DNA of 64,000 bases from Engraulis encrasicolus (GCF_034702125.1 NC_085867.1:47363262-47427261), one strand, 5' to 3'; shown: positions 33,294 to 45,065, counted from the stretch's first letter. A program made the numbers and translations. The notes: generated from the sequence alone by a model not told the origin.

Positions 33294-34299
33294 ACATACA
33301 GACGTCACAAACAGCCACGGGTATGAAATACAACTGTGAAAACCAATGTCACTTCTCTGCAAACATGTGTCAACTTGACATGGATGTAGACCCTGGCAAT
33401 TAGTCAAAAATACCGTAGGTCTAGTAGTGATAATCCTAAATGGCTACGCAGCTATTTTACTTGTTTTGGGGAAAGCAACATAGATTAGCATTTTCTGACC
33501 TGGGGTCTGTCTCCCGATAACTACAAAAGTTAGCCGACGAAAGACAGACTTAACACACAACTCAGACCAAACAAAGATCCATCAACGACTGTATCTCGAA
33601 ACCGGCCAACCAACGTCATCAGATGTACGCACTTACGACAAGTTGCAACTAAGTATGTTCTTAGGCACGAGGAAGTCTTCGGAAATGCTTGTAGTGTCTC
33701 GCCTCAGATCGGGTGCATTGACCGCTAAGCAGTGACGCGTCATGAGTGACGACGCCGTCATGATTGATGTGGCCTTTGTCTACACAATCATGTCTCCGAA
33801 ATCATCCCTCTTCAACAGTGGAAGCCATATAATGCATTACGTGTCATAAGATCTTATTTTTATTTCGTTTTTGTAGAATCCACTGATCAAAACGCTTCAG
33901 CTACTGCAACTGCAGTGTTTAACTGGGAGTGGTTAACACCCAACTGAGCTGCGAGAGCATGAGTTCAAATCCTGATGTGTCAAATATAATCACTGGTTTC
34001 TAATTTTCAGTTACTATCCATGATATAATTTTGACACTATGTTGTCCTATTGGGAAACAAAGATACAGTACACCCCACTACAAAACAAAGGGGAACAAGC
34101 TAACCATACTAATCGTTCAATCTCTGAACGTCTTATGAACGAGCAACCCCCATTTTCATTTCGAGCAACAGCAGAGTCGTTCGCTTCTGCGTCAGATGAA
34201 CGACTAACGACCTTCCTTGTAAACATTTGAATGTTGTGTGTAAGGACGATCCCGTCGAGAAAGAGTTCAGTCGTTTTTAAGAATAACGTTGCAATCGTC
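33294..34299. other. Interval with a possible tRNA-like SINE remnant
   Basis: No gene. At about 33925-33985, TGGTTAACACCCAACTGAGC and GAGTTCAAATCC resemble A-box and B-box elements of a tRNA-derived SINE head at roughly tRNA spacing. No tail was found, so this is weak. Confidence 0.3.
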
Positions 34300-36005
34300 G
34301 GGCGGAATTCTCCCATCCGCTTAAGTAAAAAAAAGCGCAACAGCGCCTCCGCGCTTACTCAAGTCAGTGAGTAAGCGGGGCTTACGCGGGATTTCATCAG
34401 TTGCGCACTTTGGGTGGGGCCAGGTCAAAATCAGGGAGTTTCCCATGTTAATCAATCCTAAGCGGATTCTCCCATCCACTTACGCGCGTTTGCCTTTACA
34501 TGCATCAAAGGGCTGTAGTAAGGTCAAGCGCCACTATGAGGTAAAATGTAATATTGCATTTGATGCTCGCTTGGCTCGCATTTTGAACATGTTACACGGT
34601 ATGCTTTGTTGATGTTCCTTACCGTCAGCGTGAGTCCAAATCGAAATTCATTCACAGTTCCACATAAACATCCTGCATTAATTGTGACAAAATATGACCA
34701 GCCCAGAGCATGTTCTCATATCGGTGAACTTACAAACAAAAGCAGGTAATTAATTAATCTATGAGGATCATCAATCATGTTGTCTCCACGGACGGTAACC
34801 AAAACCAAAAACACCTCGTTGCACCATGCACAAGTGGGCTAAATTGACAAGGCACGTCAGACTAAAGACCGCTGTTCCAGTCGTCCCAACAACCACCCAA
34901 AGTATGCCTATTCAAAAACAACCTTCACCATTTTTACTATGTTGTAGCCACGATGTTAAGTAAAGGGTTTTTATTGCAACTCCTCCACTTTTGTGATTTA
35001 TTGGAACTCGTGCATATGTGCATGTAACCTATTAAACTTTCTGAACTGATGCCCGGCATACAAAACCACCACATACTGAGGTAGGCTACAGGTTGTCCTA
35101 TCTGTTTTTGTAAGGCAGAAAATATTTCCTGAATGTCATTACAGCTAAACGTAAAAAGGTAGGCCTCCATAGGCTATCAGAGCATGTCTTTGGCATTTCG
35201 CTTCTGGTCTCTATTACACCACATCAGCTGCGCGTTTAAGTCCTGGCTTGGCATTGCATGCCCATGTCCAATTAATTCCAATGTTTGCGACAGAACATAA
35301 AGTCTCCGTTTTTTCATGACGATCGATTTCCTTGTTCATTCTTCAGCGTGCATGTAGTCTAAGTGTAATATGCTGACGGAAAGCTGAGATCCACATATTT
35401 CCAATGATATTAATGTCACGTTGGTGTACAGAGAAGCGGAGAAACACTTTTAAACGTCAGCAAATACTATGTGTTTGTTTAACTGTGGGAATGATCAGCA
35501 GGCAACACGCCAAACTCCATTTTTAACAAAACGTTTAATCATGTTTATTATTTCAATCAACCTGTTGCGCACCAAAACGCTCAGCTGAGTTCCCGCCAAA
35601 GGGACACATCGCGTTTCCATCTCATTATCTCACCTCCAACACTTGCCCTGTGTTTGTGAAAAGGAGCGGAGGTTAGATTTTGAAACGCTTTTGCAAGAGG
35701 ACTTTTGGCACGTGGTTTTAAATTCAAAGTTAAAGTTCAGTGTTGGATCTCAATGGACTGCCGAGGTTTTCACATGGTTGATCTGAAAATCCATGCTCCA
35801 TAGTTTCTTTGTAGTCACAACTGATGAACTTGGCTGAGACTCATCCCCCCATTTAGCATATATCACGCCTATGTTGGGTTACGGCGCTTAGGGTTAAGCG
35901 CGAGGGGTGTGGCGACGTTCCAGAGGGGAGAATACGCGCAAGATAAGACCGCGTAAAATATGCGTACATAAAACCGACTTAAGTGGAGACGGGAGAATTC
36001 CGCCC
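34300..36005. mobile_element. 1.7-kb TIR element, GGGCGGAATTCTCCC ends
   Basis: GGGCGGAATTCTCCCATCCG at the left is matched by inverted GGGCGGAATTCTCCCGTCTC at the right; both are followed by ACTTAAGT/CTTAAGT words. Internal copies of GCGGATTCTCCCATCC (about 34463) repeat the end motif. No target duplication or transposase recognised. Confidence 0.68.
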
Positions 36006-36035
36006 TTAGTTAGCAACGACACTGTTGAGAATCCC

Positions 36036-36100
36036 AGCCCAGAGCCGGTTCTGACCTGCATGGGGCCCTAAGCAAAAATATTCCCAGCGGCCCTCATAAC
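36036..36100. mobile_element. hAT MITE end fragment
   Basis: CAGAGCCGGTTCTGACCTGC followed by GGGGCCCTAAGCAAAA resembles the left end of the 168-bp MITEs at 8619 and 46445. The right end is not seen. Confidence 0.45.
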
Positions 36101-36211
36101 AAAAATCAAGTCGTCGTCCTTTAATGTAAAAACAACAATGATTCAGTTTTGATACGTTGGACATGTGTAAAGTTGGGCATATGAAGTTCTATTTCACTCC
36201 TAGGTCTATAA

Positions 36212-36596
36212 TAGCCTCGCGAGCCATCCTACGTACTTCCGCCAAAGGATTGGCTCCACTACTGGAGTCTGGCCTTTCTCTGTGAAGTGCCTGGAGCAGT
36301 AGAATTTTGATCGCAACGCCCCCTCAGAAAACAGCCAATAATCCAATACGCCCCCCACGTGGAGCGAAAGGGGGAGGACGCTCGTGACAATGACGTACAC
36401 ATCTGCGTCAGAGCCATTGGTCTGCGCTATGTTGTTGTTGAGTAACTGCCAGCGATTGGGTGAGAGGTGTCCAATAATTTCAAACCATAACTGAGTGCAA
36501 ACTTCCTGCTTCCTACAATCGCTTCAGAGCAAACAAATGCCAGACCATGAATACGAAATGAAATGGTAGTATTATGGGATGGTCAGGACCAGGCTA
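36212..36596 (-). mobile_element. TAGCCT-family element, copy 2 (9-bp TSD)
   Basis: A 385-bp element TAGCCTCGCGAGCC...GGTCAGGACCAGGCTA, inverted relative to 7909-8263. The perfect 9-bp duplication GGTCTATAA lies at 36203-36211 and 36597-36605. Confidence 0.88.
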
Positions 36597-36697
36597 GGTC
36601 TATAATGAATATTATGATGGGTTATTGTGAATATTGTGTTGTCATGGCACAAGTTTTATTCATTCACCAAAAGGTCTGCCAGCAGAGAGAGAAAAAA

Positions 36698-36700
<3 letters not shown>

Positions 36701-36735
<35 letters not shown>
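36701..36735. repeat. (GA)n microsatellite
   Basis: A short GA array. Confidence 0.9.
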
Positions 36736-36736
<1 letters not shown>

Positions 36737-37203
36737 CTTTGCAATCACACTGTGGCCTTCAGTTGCACATGCTAAATGAAACTTATAGGTAGGCCCTACT
36801 TTCAAAACAACTATATCAAAACATTGGGAGACAGACAGACAGGTCCTAATTGCAGCCTCACATACGCTTGAGCGCACACACACACACACATACCCTTCCT
36901 CTCTCACACTCTCTCCTGATTTTTTAACGTGTAAATCGTCAGTCACATCTGGCAACCATGGGTGCAACTTGTGGGAGGGAGTGTTTGTGCAGCAGTGAAA
37001 TACCAAACCTTTCTCTCTCTCTCTCAAAAGAAATCTCGAGTGCTTCTTTATTTGTTTATCTTCCAACTTTGAGTTTATTCACTGACAAAGTTAAGCATAT
37101 AATTCTGCCGTCTGTTGATTTAGCTCCATTTCCTTGTTCCTCTCTCTCTGACTGATGGAATTTGTGGGTTGGGACATCAGTTTTTTTGGTGTTTGTGTAG
37201 CAG

Positions 37204-37210
37204 TTAAATA
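37204..37210 (+). promoter_or_regulatory. TATA-like box, mfap4 copy 2
   Basis: TTAAATA, 117 bp before the start codon, at the same place as in copy 1. Confidence 0.35.
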
Positions 37211-37320
37211 CCAGTGACCCAGTGAGTGTTGAACACTCAACAGAGAGGGCATCTTACACCCAGACACAGACACTCAGTCACCTCCTGAAGAACAGATCGT
37301 ATTCTGTGACAGTGCCAACG

Positions 37321-37494
37321 ATGCTAAAGTGTGTCCAGATTCCAGTTTTCCAGCTAGCAGTCCTGCTGCTTCCAGCCTCTCTGGGCTCCGACCTGTACCT
37401 GCCACTGGACTGTGCGGACATCCACCATCACGAGAGCAGCAAGCCCAGCGGGGTGTACAACATCTTCCCTGGAGGACCCAACGCCCCCCTCAAG
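37321..37494 (+). CDS. mfap4: mfap4 copy 2, exon 1
   Basis: Signal peptide (core LAVLLLPASLG) and mature N-terminus DLYLPLDCADIHHHESS..SGVYN. The exon ends NAPLK at AAG/GTTCAT, the same weak donor as copy 1. Confidence 0.88.
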
Positions 37495-39683
37495 GTTCAT
37501 TCCTTCACTTTTTTTAAATCCTAGCTACCTAGCTCACTTTAAAACTTCGCCAACTTGTGTTATTTTAACCGTTAAAGCACACCGAGTTGCATGTTTATAT
37601 GAATTGTGCTGTACAAATAGTTATATTATTGGAATATGTATGTTATAATATCTGCTGTTAATGGAACTGGCCATAACATCATTTTTCCTGGGAGGCCCAA
37701 CACCCCCCTCAAGGTTCATTCCTTGATTGTTTTTATACTTTGACCTGGCAACCTGGTTTACCTTAAAGCTTTGCCAAACTTTTACTTTTTTTATTTTTTA
37801 AGTTTTATTCAATTTTGTTAAAGGTACACTTGTGTAAGATTTTTAATTGTTTATTTCCAGAATTCGTGCTACAAATCCACTAATGTTACCTTTTTCATGA
37901 ATACTTACCACCACCATCAAATTCTAAGTATTCATGATGACTGGAAAAATTGCACTTTTCATACATGAAAAGGGGGATCTTCTCCATGGTCCGCCATTTT
38001 GAATTTCCAGAAATAGACATTTTTAGCTGCAAAAAAGACTGTACTTGGGGCATACTAGAAAACATTAGTTTAAACTTTCATGAAAAGATCACATTTGGCA
38101 AAAGGCAGCCCAGTTTCAATGAGCAGCATAATTGCAGTACCTTTTTTGAGTATTTCCTGCACAGTGTACATTCAGTACTTGTAGTTCAAGTAGCCTGGGC
38201 GAATAGCCGACTTTTGACTCCGTCAATCAGTCTGGCAAAAGCCATGCGGGTCATTCCACGCCAAATCAACAAGTGCCCGCGCACTTAGGTCTCAAAAAAT
38301 TCTGAAAATATTACCAAGTGTACCCATGGTACTTAAGAGAAACACTGTAAATTTATTTGAATGTAAGATGTATACTCTCCGTGTTACAGCCAATTTTACT
38401 GGGGGAGGGGGGTGCCCATTTTGTTCACAATCTTTTTTTTGTCAAAGTTCACAAGCCCCTAGCTCAATAACTAAACCATGTAGGAAGCTCACATTTGGCA
38501 TGCTGGTACATAGACAGGAATAGTTTGTTGCTAAACTGTCAGTTTTGGTCATATTGTGCTTTATTAGCATGGCTGTTACGTTATAGCGTTGCAAAAACAC
38601 ACAAATAACAAAACGTAAGTGTGAATATAGTTACCTTAACCAATCAGTAACAGAGTTCCCGGGTCAGTTCTATGTCACCACTCTCAACTGTTTGCTGATT
38701 GGCGAAACACTGAGAGAACCGAGCTCGAGGCTTTTGCCAGACGATGTGCGGAGCCAAATTCTTTGGGTGGAATACATGAACTATGCCATACAAATAAAGT
38801 TGTTATATCATTCTTTGGTAACACTTTATTTTAGGGATACATCTATTAGCACTAATACATACAATGTGCCTGTATAATTAACTTGTAAGGCATGTACAAA
38901 GCAAAATCAAACATTTGTTAGGCATGTATTCGCAAATGTCTTTTTCATGCGCAATAAGGGATTTATTACCAATTTTACCTTAGTAAGGACCTAGCAGGCC
39001 TTAGCGTTTGCTTAGAACATGCCTTACAAGTTACTTATGCAGGCATTAACATTGTATGTATTAGTGCTTATAGATGTATAGATGTTACCCATTCTTTTAT
39101 TCTACATGATAAGGTCTACTGCGACATGGAGACCGATGGTGGGGGCTGGACTGTGTTCCAGAAGAGGATGGATGGCTCGGTGAACTTCTACAGGAGCTGG
39201 GAGAGCTACAAGCTGGGCTTTGGGGACATCGCAGCGGAGTACTGGCTAGGCCTGGACAACATGGTGCTGCTGAGTCTGAGAAGGAGGAATGAGCTAAGGG
39301 TGGACATGGAGGACTGGGATGGAAACAAGGCGCATGCTCAATACTCCTCCTTCTCTGTGGACCCCGAGCAATTGGACTACACATTACACCTGGGGACTTA
39401 TGTCGGGGGTGACGCAGGTGATGCTTTGAAGAACCACAATGGCATGAAGTTCTCCACCTATGACAAAGACCAGGACACCAATGAAAGTAACTGTGCTAGC
39501 CAGTATATGGGTGGTTTCTGGTACCTGAACTGCCATGATGCCAACCCCAACGGCCTTTACATACCCGACTCGAGCTCTCCGTACAGCAGTGTGTTTGTCA
39601 GCTGGGACACTTGGAAAGGGACTAGTTACTCTCTGAAGACCATCTCGATGAAGATGAGGGCACTGTCCAAGTGTAGCAGTTAG
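37321..39683 (+). CDS. mfap4: mfap4-like fibrinogen-domain lectin, copy 2 (two exons)
   Basis: The spliced product is 247 residues. Exon 1 (37321-37494) and exon 2 (39114-39683) are joined in phase 0 across a 1619-bp GT...AG intron. It is predicted to be a secreted, calcium-dependent fibrinogen-domain lectin like copy 1, with a signal peptide at residues 1-22. This copy looks the more canonical: it keeps His after the second domain cysteine (Cys198-His199) and ends with a WKGTSYSLKTISMKMR-type motif. It also has an N-glycosylation sequon, Asn181-Glu-Ser, absent from copy 1. The intron carries two insertions not seen in copy 1. An upstream in-frame ATG at 37222 is less likely as the start because it would bury the signal peptide. 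Confidence 0.88.
37689..37780 (+). pseudogene. Decayed duplicate of the exon 1 end in intron 1, copy 2
   Basis: CTGGGAGGCCCAACACCCCC...CAAGGTTCATTCCTTGATT repeats the exon 1/intron junction, including the donor. Shared with copy 1 at 17679-17790. Confidence 0.65.
37822..38168 (-). mobile_element. TTAA MITE, family P, copy 3, in the mfap4 copy 2 intron
   Basis: Inverted relative to 1967-2324. TTAA at 37818-37821; the right end CACAGTGTAC lacks a clear TTAA. It sits at the same intron position where copy 1 carries the palindromic insertion 17820-18194. Confidence 0.8.
38190..38766. mobile_element. Degenerate TAGCCT-family composite in intron 1, copy 2
   Basis: It begins TAGCCTGGGCGAATAGCC and ends with CCAGACGATGTGCGGAGCC, similar to 8206-8226 of the TAGCCT family. 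Unrelated sequence lies between, including a poly-G/T-rich stretch near 38401-38440. Absent from copy 1. Confidence 0.5.
38817..39090. mobile_element. GGTAACACTTTATTTTA-type MITE before exon 2, copy 2
   Basis: Orthologous to 18277-18560 but missing about 16 bp of its right end (TCCCTAAAATAAAGTG). It ends 23 bp before exon 2. Confidence 0.85.
39114..39683 (+). CDS. mfap4: mfap4 copy 2, exon 2 (entire fibrinogen-like domain)
   Basis: Residues 59-247. The first 99 residues of the exon differ from copy 1 at one position only (Asp125 instead of His). The last 90 differ at about 20 positions plus a two-residue length change. The calcium-loop motif FSTYDKDQD (171-179), Cys185, GGFWYLNCHDANPNGLY (Cys198, His199) and the C-terminal Cys are kept. 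Confidence 0.89.
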   Translation, partial: VYCDMETDGGGWTVFQKRMDGSVNFYRSWESYKLGFGDIAAEYWLGLDNMVLLSLRRRNELRVDMEDWDGNKAHAQYSSFSVDPEQLDYTLHLGTYVGGDAGDALKNHNGMKFSTYDKDQDTNESNCASQYMGGFWYLNCHDANPNGLYIPDSSSPYSSVFVSWDTWKGTSYSLKTISMKMRALSKCSS

Positions 39684-40095
39684 ATATCCTGATTGACTCC
39701 CACACCTAAAGGTGGCTTTCCATGCAAAAAAGAGAAGAATAGGCTGTATAAAACTTAAAAAGCGAATCAATGGCTATATAAGTCAACACACAAAATAAGA
39801 AATTAGCCACAATAAGGCACATGAGAAAGTACACATGCATATATAATACACAATGCTTATAATTTGCATATACTGCATACTGTATATGTATACAAAAATA
39901 ATACATGGGCAACTTTTATATTATTTGCCATAGTTATTTCTATTTCTTTCTTGTATGGACTGCCAAGCCATGTTCCCCTTTGTTTCCCAGCATTTATTTT
40001 ATTTTATTGTTTCTTATTCCAATACCTTTGCAGTAGTTGCAACAGAGAAGTGGTACCAGTATCCATCTAGGGCTGTGTTTCCCAAAAAACCTTAA

Positions 40096-40360
40096 GTAGT
40101 ACTTAAGCCTAAGTAGTACTTAACTATGAGGGCCCCCCTAGGCAATATACCACATCACTAAAAGTTTATGTATGCAATCATTTTATAGCCCTACGTACAA
40201 TACTTTTTTCATGCACATGCAAATAAAATGGTTACGCTAAGAGCATTCGCAAGGTAAAATAGTGTATGTATAGACTTTTAGTGATGATGTGAGACCTATG
40301 TCTAATATATTGCCTAGGCGGCCCCTCACACTTAAGTACGTACTACTTAGGCAGCCTAGG
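40096..40360. mobile_element. Foldback MITE in the 3' region of mfap4 copy 2
   Basis: Arms GCCTAAGTAGTACTTAACT...CACATCACTAAAAGT (about 40107-40165) and ACTTTTAGTGATG...GTACTACTTAGGC (about 40274-40352) are inverted complements. The matching part of copy 1 (about 19615-19650) lacks it. Confidence 0.75.
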
Positions 40361-40443
40361 TTGCTTAGCATGACTATTCTGCTTTGTTATCCTGTGTTTA
40401 ACCTTTCTAGATCTGTCTGGTCCTCTTTTGTAACCGTTTCAAT

Positions 40444-40449
40444 ATTAAA
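40444..40449 (+). terminator. Putative polyadenylation signal, mfap4 copy 2
   Basis: ATTAAA in the context CAATATTAAAGAAC, paralogous to 19719-19724. Confidence 0.4.
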
Positions 40450-41032
40450 GAACATTTATTGGATAATAATAATAGTAATAATAATAATAGACCTTCAAAA
40501 TCCTTATTCTCATTCCCTATTGTGTACTTTGTGACATTATCCACTGTCACAGGGCCCATTACAATAAAACATGATTAAAATTGTGTTTTTACAGTTTGCG
40601 GATAAGTAGCGGGTATGTTTTCAGAGTCACCACATTTATGAGTAGTAATGAAGGCAGCACAAAGAGTCCTTTCTGGACCCGGCAATTACACAATGCCAGG
40701 TTAAATATCCACTTATCCCACACAAACACGCAGGCTGTGCCTACACAAGCGAGACAAATATTTCTCTGTCTCAATATCCCACTCTCTGCCTCTCTTTCTT
40801 GCTTTCTTTATAGACATTTTAGAACGAGAGATCGCTCATTCTCCCTCTCATCTCTCTTTCTCTACTATTTTGTATCCACCTCTCTCTCTTAAACCCAGTC
40901 TCCCTCTTCCACCTCTAATCCTTCAACACCCCCCCCCCCCCGGACCACATTGACACCTTTATCACTCGTCACTTCACTGGAACTGTCAAGCATGTCTGTG
41001 GGTTGAAAGACTAATCTGGGTAATTTAAAACA

Positions 41033-41034
41033 GA

Positions 41035-41071
<37 letters not shown>

Positions 41072-41079
41072 TTCACACA

Positions 41080-41149
<70 letters not shown>
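41033..41149. repeat. (CTGT)n and (CA)n microsatellites
   Basis: A (CTGT)n block (41033-41068) is followed by a (CA)n block (41079-41149). Confidence 0.95.
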
Positions 41150-41153
<4 letters not shown>

Positions 41154-41393
41154 TGGAAGAAAGATAGATATAAAGAGTAAAGGACAAATCAATTACTGTA
41201 GCTGTTGTCTCTCTCTTTCTCTCTCTCTCACGCACACACACACTCACACACACACACGCTGCTGCAGGATTCTGTGTATCTCAGCAGCTCTCCGTCTCCC
41301 TCTAGAGTGCCTGATTTGCATTACAGGAAGAAGAACGTCCCCGTAAAAGCTGCAACAAAGTCAGGCCTCATTAACCCCTTAGCGCAGAACCTA

Positions 41394-42321
41394 CACTACC
41401 GGTCAAAAGTTTGGGGTCACCACACTTTCCTCCCACAATGCTTCTTTCTGACAGTTAAGCTGATTCCTTTTCAATTTCTGTTCTGGTATAAAATAGAGTT
41501 ATTGTTCCCTGAAATTAATGCATGCAACAAATAAGCAATTTGATATTGGAAAAAGTAACTGTTGAATGGATTTACTTGTATAGAAAATGCATAGAATAGA
41601 CCAAAATGTATCACTTACTTTTGACTAAAAAGTGTACCTTTACTAAGGTAGTGTCTAGTCTGGTGTACTAATCAAAGTGTAGACTCCTTTGGCATTAATA
41701 ATAGCCAGTTGTGGTTCTACAGATTCATTCCCGGGATGAGATGAGGTCCAGAATTGCCCATGAGCTCTATGAGCCCCATGCATGCAAAAGTTGATGTCTG
41801 CTCCTGTCAATCCATACAATGCTGGATGATATACACATCATTTGAAAGAGGAGAATCTACACTTTCCAACGATGTATGGCACTGGCTTGCACACTAAAAC
41901 ATCGCTGAGACAATGGATCGTGCATTCATAAGTAGGTTCATTCTGATGGCTAGAAAATCATGCAGCTACTTTGACTTGAATTTGTGGATGAGGTGGCAAC
42001 TCAACAAATGTCATACACCTACCATTGGAAAGGGCAGACACTGAGCTTTCCAATAGTCCCATGCATTCTCTGATAAACCAAAGAAATGTCTGTAGAAAAA
42101 TGGACTAAAACACGTATTTCTATGTAATAAATGGGTGAAAAAGCTTGGTTAGATTTCACTCTTCTGTCCAGTTTAACCAGTGTTATGGGTAATCAAACCT
42201 TTTTTCACCTGTGGCTGTTCAGTACTTTCCATTATTCCATTTCAAGCTATTTAAAAGATGAATTGAATTGTAAAAAATAACTGGAAAAATGAAGATGACC
42301 CCAAACTTTTGAACGGTAGTG
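41394..42321. mobile_element. Tc1/mariner-type element, non-autonomous
   Basis: Inverted ends CACTACCGGTCAAAAGTTTG and CACTACCGTTCAAAAGTTTG (right end read inverted) are flanked by TA (41392-41393, 42322-42323). CACTACCGGTCAAAAGTTTGG is a familiar Tc1-like end. Its 928 bp hold no transposase frame. Confidence 0.88.
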
Positions 42322-42604
42322 TATGTTATAACCTTACTGTCACCAAAATTGTTATGTCTATGTCTTAATCTGGCTCTCGGTACTGTCATAGCAATGTTGT
42401 TATGATGTAGTTGAGTCTTTTCAGCAAATAGTGAATAGGCCCGTCCGCGACCCCATCTGCAGTAAGAGGCTACTGAAGTCTGTGTGGTGGTATTTCTTAT
42501 CTTTAAGTTAAGAGGACAATCATTGGCTAGTGATGAAAATCGTTAATTTATAGGCCTGAATTTAGTGTAATGTAACTCGTATCTATACGTGCTGCTGCAC
42601 CTTA

Positions 42605-43376
42605 AGTATTGGTAACAAGGGCCCTGAATGCAGTGTAATGTAACTTGTATATGTGTAAAAGTATTGGTAACAAGGACTATTGGTAACAAGTATTGGTAAC
42701 AACAAGTATTGGTAACAAGTATTGGTAACAAGTAGAGATGTACAGGATCCAAGATCCGGTTCCGGATCCGGCAGGATAATAGGCAGGATCTTAAGCAGTG
42801 GATCCGGTATCCGGCAGTTACCTAAAAATCAGGATCTGGGGCATCTCTACTTTTTACATAGCCTAGGCTTTTCAGTCTTTCACAACCCCAATCGCTGCAT
42901 GGAGTGACTGCAAGCCCTTTGGAAGCGGCGTTTGAAGGCAGTATGGCGGTAAGCCAATGAGTCTAAAAAAAATAGTTTAAGCGAACGTAATAAAAAGGGC
43001 CCATGTGTGCGAGTACGCTATGTGTTCAACTCTTTCCTAGGATCCGGTATCCGGTTCCGGATCCGGCAGGATCTTAACCAGTGGATCCGGTATCCGGCAG
43101 GATCCTAAAAATCAGGATCCGGTGAATCTCTAGTAACAAGTAGTATTGGCAACAAGTTGTATTGGTAACAAGGAGTATTGGTAACAAGTATTGGTAACAA
43201 GTAGTATTGGTAACAAGTATTGGTAACAAGTATTGGTAACAAGGAGTATTGGTAAACAAGTAGTATTGGTAACAAGTATTTGTAACAAGTATTGGTAACA
43301 AGTATTGGTAACAAGGAGTATTGGTAACAAGTATTGGTAACAAGTAGTATTGGTAACAAGTAGTATTGGTAACAAA
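42605..43376. repeat. TATTGGTAACAAG minisatellite, split by a hAT element
   Basis: 13-16 bp units (TATTGGTAACAAG, often with TAG or GAG) occupy 42605-42732 and 43133-43376. The interruption at 42733-43132 is a transposon insertion, so the array was once continuous. Leu/Pro/Thr-Asn-rich minus-strand frames are repeat translations. Confidence 0.9.
42733..43132. mobile_element. hAT-type MITE with GGATCCGG repeats
   Basis: Ends TAGAGATGTACAGGATCC and inverted TAGAGATTCACCGGATCC. Flanks GTAACAAG (42725-42732, 43133-43140) form an 8-bp duplication, although the host minisatellite also contains this word. Subterminal GGATCCGGTATCCGG repeats occur at both ends. Confidence 0.8.
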
Positions 43377-43555
43377 GAACCGCAACGTGCTATGGCAACA
43401 CAGCAGGCTGGCTCCTGCTACCCATGGTGGAGGGAAGGGCTGAAGGTCCAGATGCATTTCCTACTTCTGCTGCAGCGTTGTGAACCAGAGAGGGCCAAGG
43501 CGTCTGCAGATCACATTAGGTGCATGGTGGAGCTTGTTCTTCACACAAAGGCTTA

Positions 43556-43770
43556 CATTCACACACATGCAGACATGTGTGCACACACGCACGCACATAT
43601 GCGTGCACTGCACTCGCGCGCACACACACAGGCACAGGCACGCAAACACACACACACACAGGCACACACACACACACGCACGCACATACGCACAGGCACG
43701 TGAGCGCATACACACACACACACCCGCATGCACGCACACACACATGTACACACACACACACACACAGTGG
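43556..43770. repeat. Degenerate (CA)n/(CGCA)n tract
   Basis: Imperfect CACA/CGCA/GGCACA sequence. Open frames on both strands are low-complexity translations. Confidence 0.93.
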
Positions 43771-44251
43771 ATTTGACTCGTGCGGTCTGTTGTTTGGCTG
43801 TTTTGACAGAGACAAGCCCTCACAGGACAGAGAAGATAGCACTATACTACCACCCCCACTCTCTCAAGTTGGGACTAAAACTTACTACTTGTAATTCATT
43901 CACGCACGCATGCACGCGTGCACGCATGCAGGCAAGCACGCACGCACGCACACACACAATGCCCACACTAAATACACAATACAGTAGTCCCGCCCCCAAC
44001 ACACACACACACAAATGTATTTATTGTTCTTGTGTGCACTGTTGTGTGCACCGTCAAGGAAGTACTGTGCAGAAATACCTACGAACAATGACCTACTCCT
44101 CTCTCCTTGCTCAGATGGCGCTAAGATAACACTGTGAGGAGATGTGCATGACAGAGCTAAATCACCAAACTGGAGAATGCTCCATTGTTGATAAAATCTC
44201 AGATTATAATCTATTACCTTCCAACTACTAATGTGCGATCTACACACGCGA

Positions 44252-44425
<174 letters not shown>

Positions 44426-44903
44426 CGGGCAAAAACAGCCATGCTATCACACACAGTGCTTTATTGTGTGCAAGTGGGAATACGCCTTTCTTAGAAACCC
44501 GAAACCAGCTTCCCTTCTGCCACTTGAACCTGAACCACAATGGGTAAGGCCTAAAACTCTCACCAAAACTAGAGGAGAGGTATTGCAGGGGGGTCATCAT
44601 TGACAGAAGGATTTTGCATGAACACATGAACACATACACAATTTGCATGAGACATCTGACTACATTTTAGCAGCGAACATACTTCCATAAAATTGGTTAG
44701 TAAAATATTAACCATTGGTCTCGAAAATATTCTAATTTCCAAAAGTGGGTCCCAGCAGAAAAAGTTCAGGAACCACGTGCCATAGAGACACAGAAGTGCA
44801 GCTTGAGGCTGTCTCCTGACACGGCATTTTGCAGTGCTAGCTCTGTAAGACTTACAGCGTGCCAACACACACTCCAGGGAAGATCATTAAATGGGAGTCT
44901 GTC

Positions 44904-45065
44904 TTCATGTTGAATTAAGAAAGTCAAAGAATGCGCGCACATCAGTGGCACAGGTGCTGGACCAAACAAAAGATAACTGAAAAGAAAATAAAGGTCCGCA
45001 ACACTGTTAAATGCTCATGAGAGCATTTAACAGTGTTGCGGACCTTTATTTTCATGTTGAATTAA
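44904..45065. mobile_element. Short element with perfect 33-bp hairpin
   Basis: The perfect inverted repeat 44984-45016 / 45021-45053 has a 4-base centre (ATGA). A 15-bp direct repeat, TTCATGTTGAATTAA, lies at 44904-44918 and 45051-45065, so the hairpin abuts the second copy. It may be an insertion with target duplication or a template-switch product. Confidence 0.65.
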
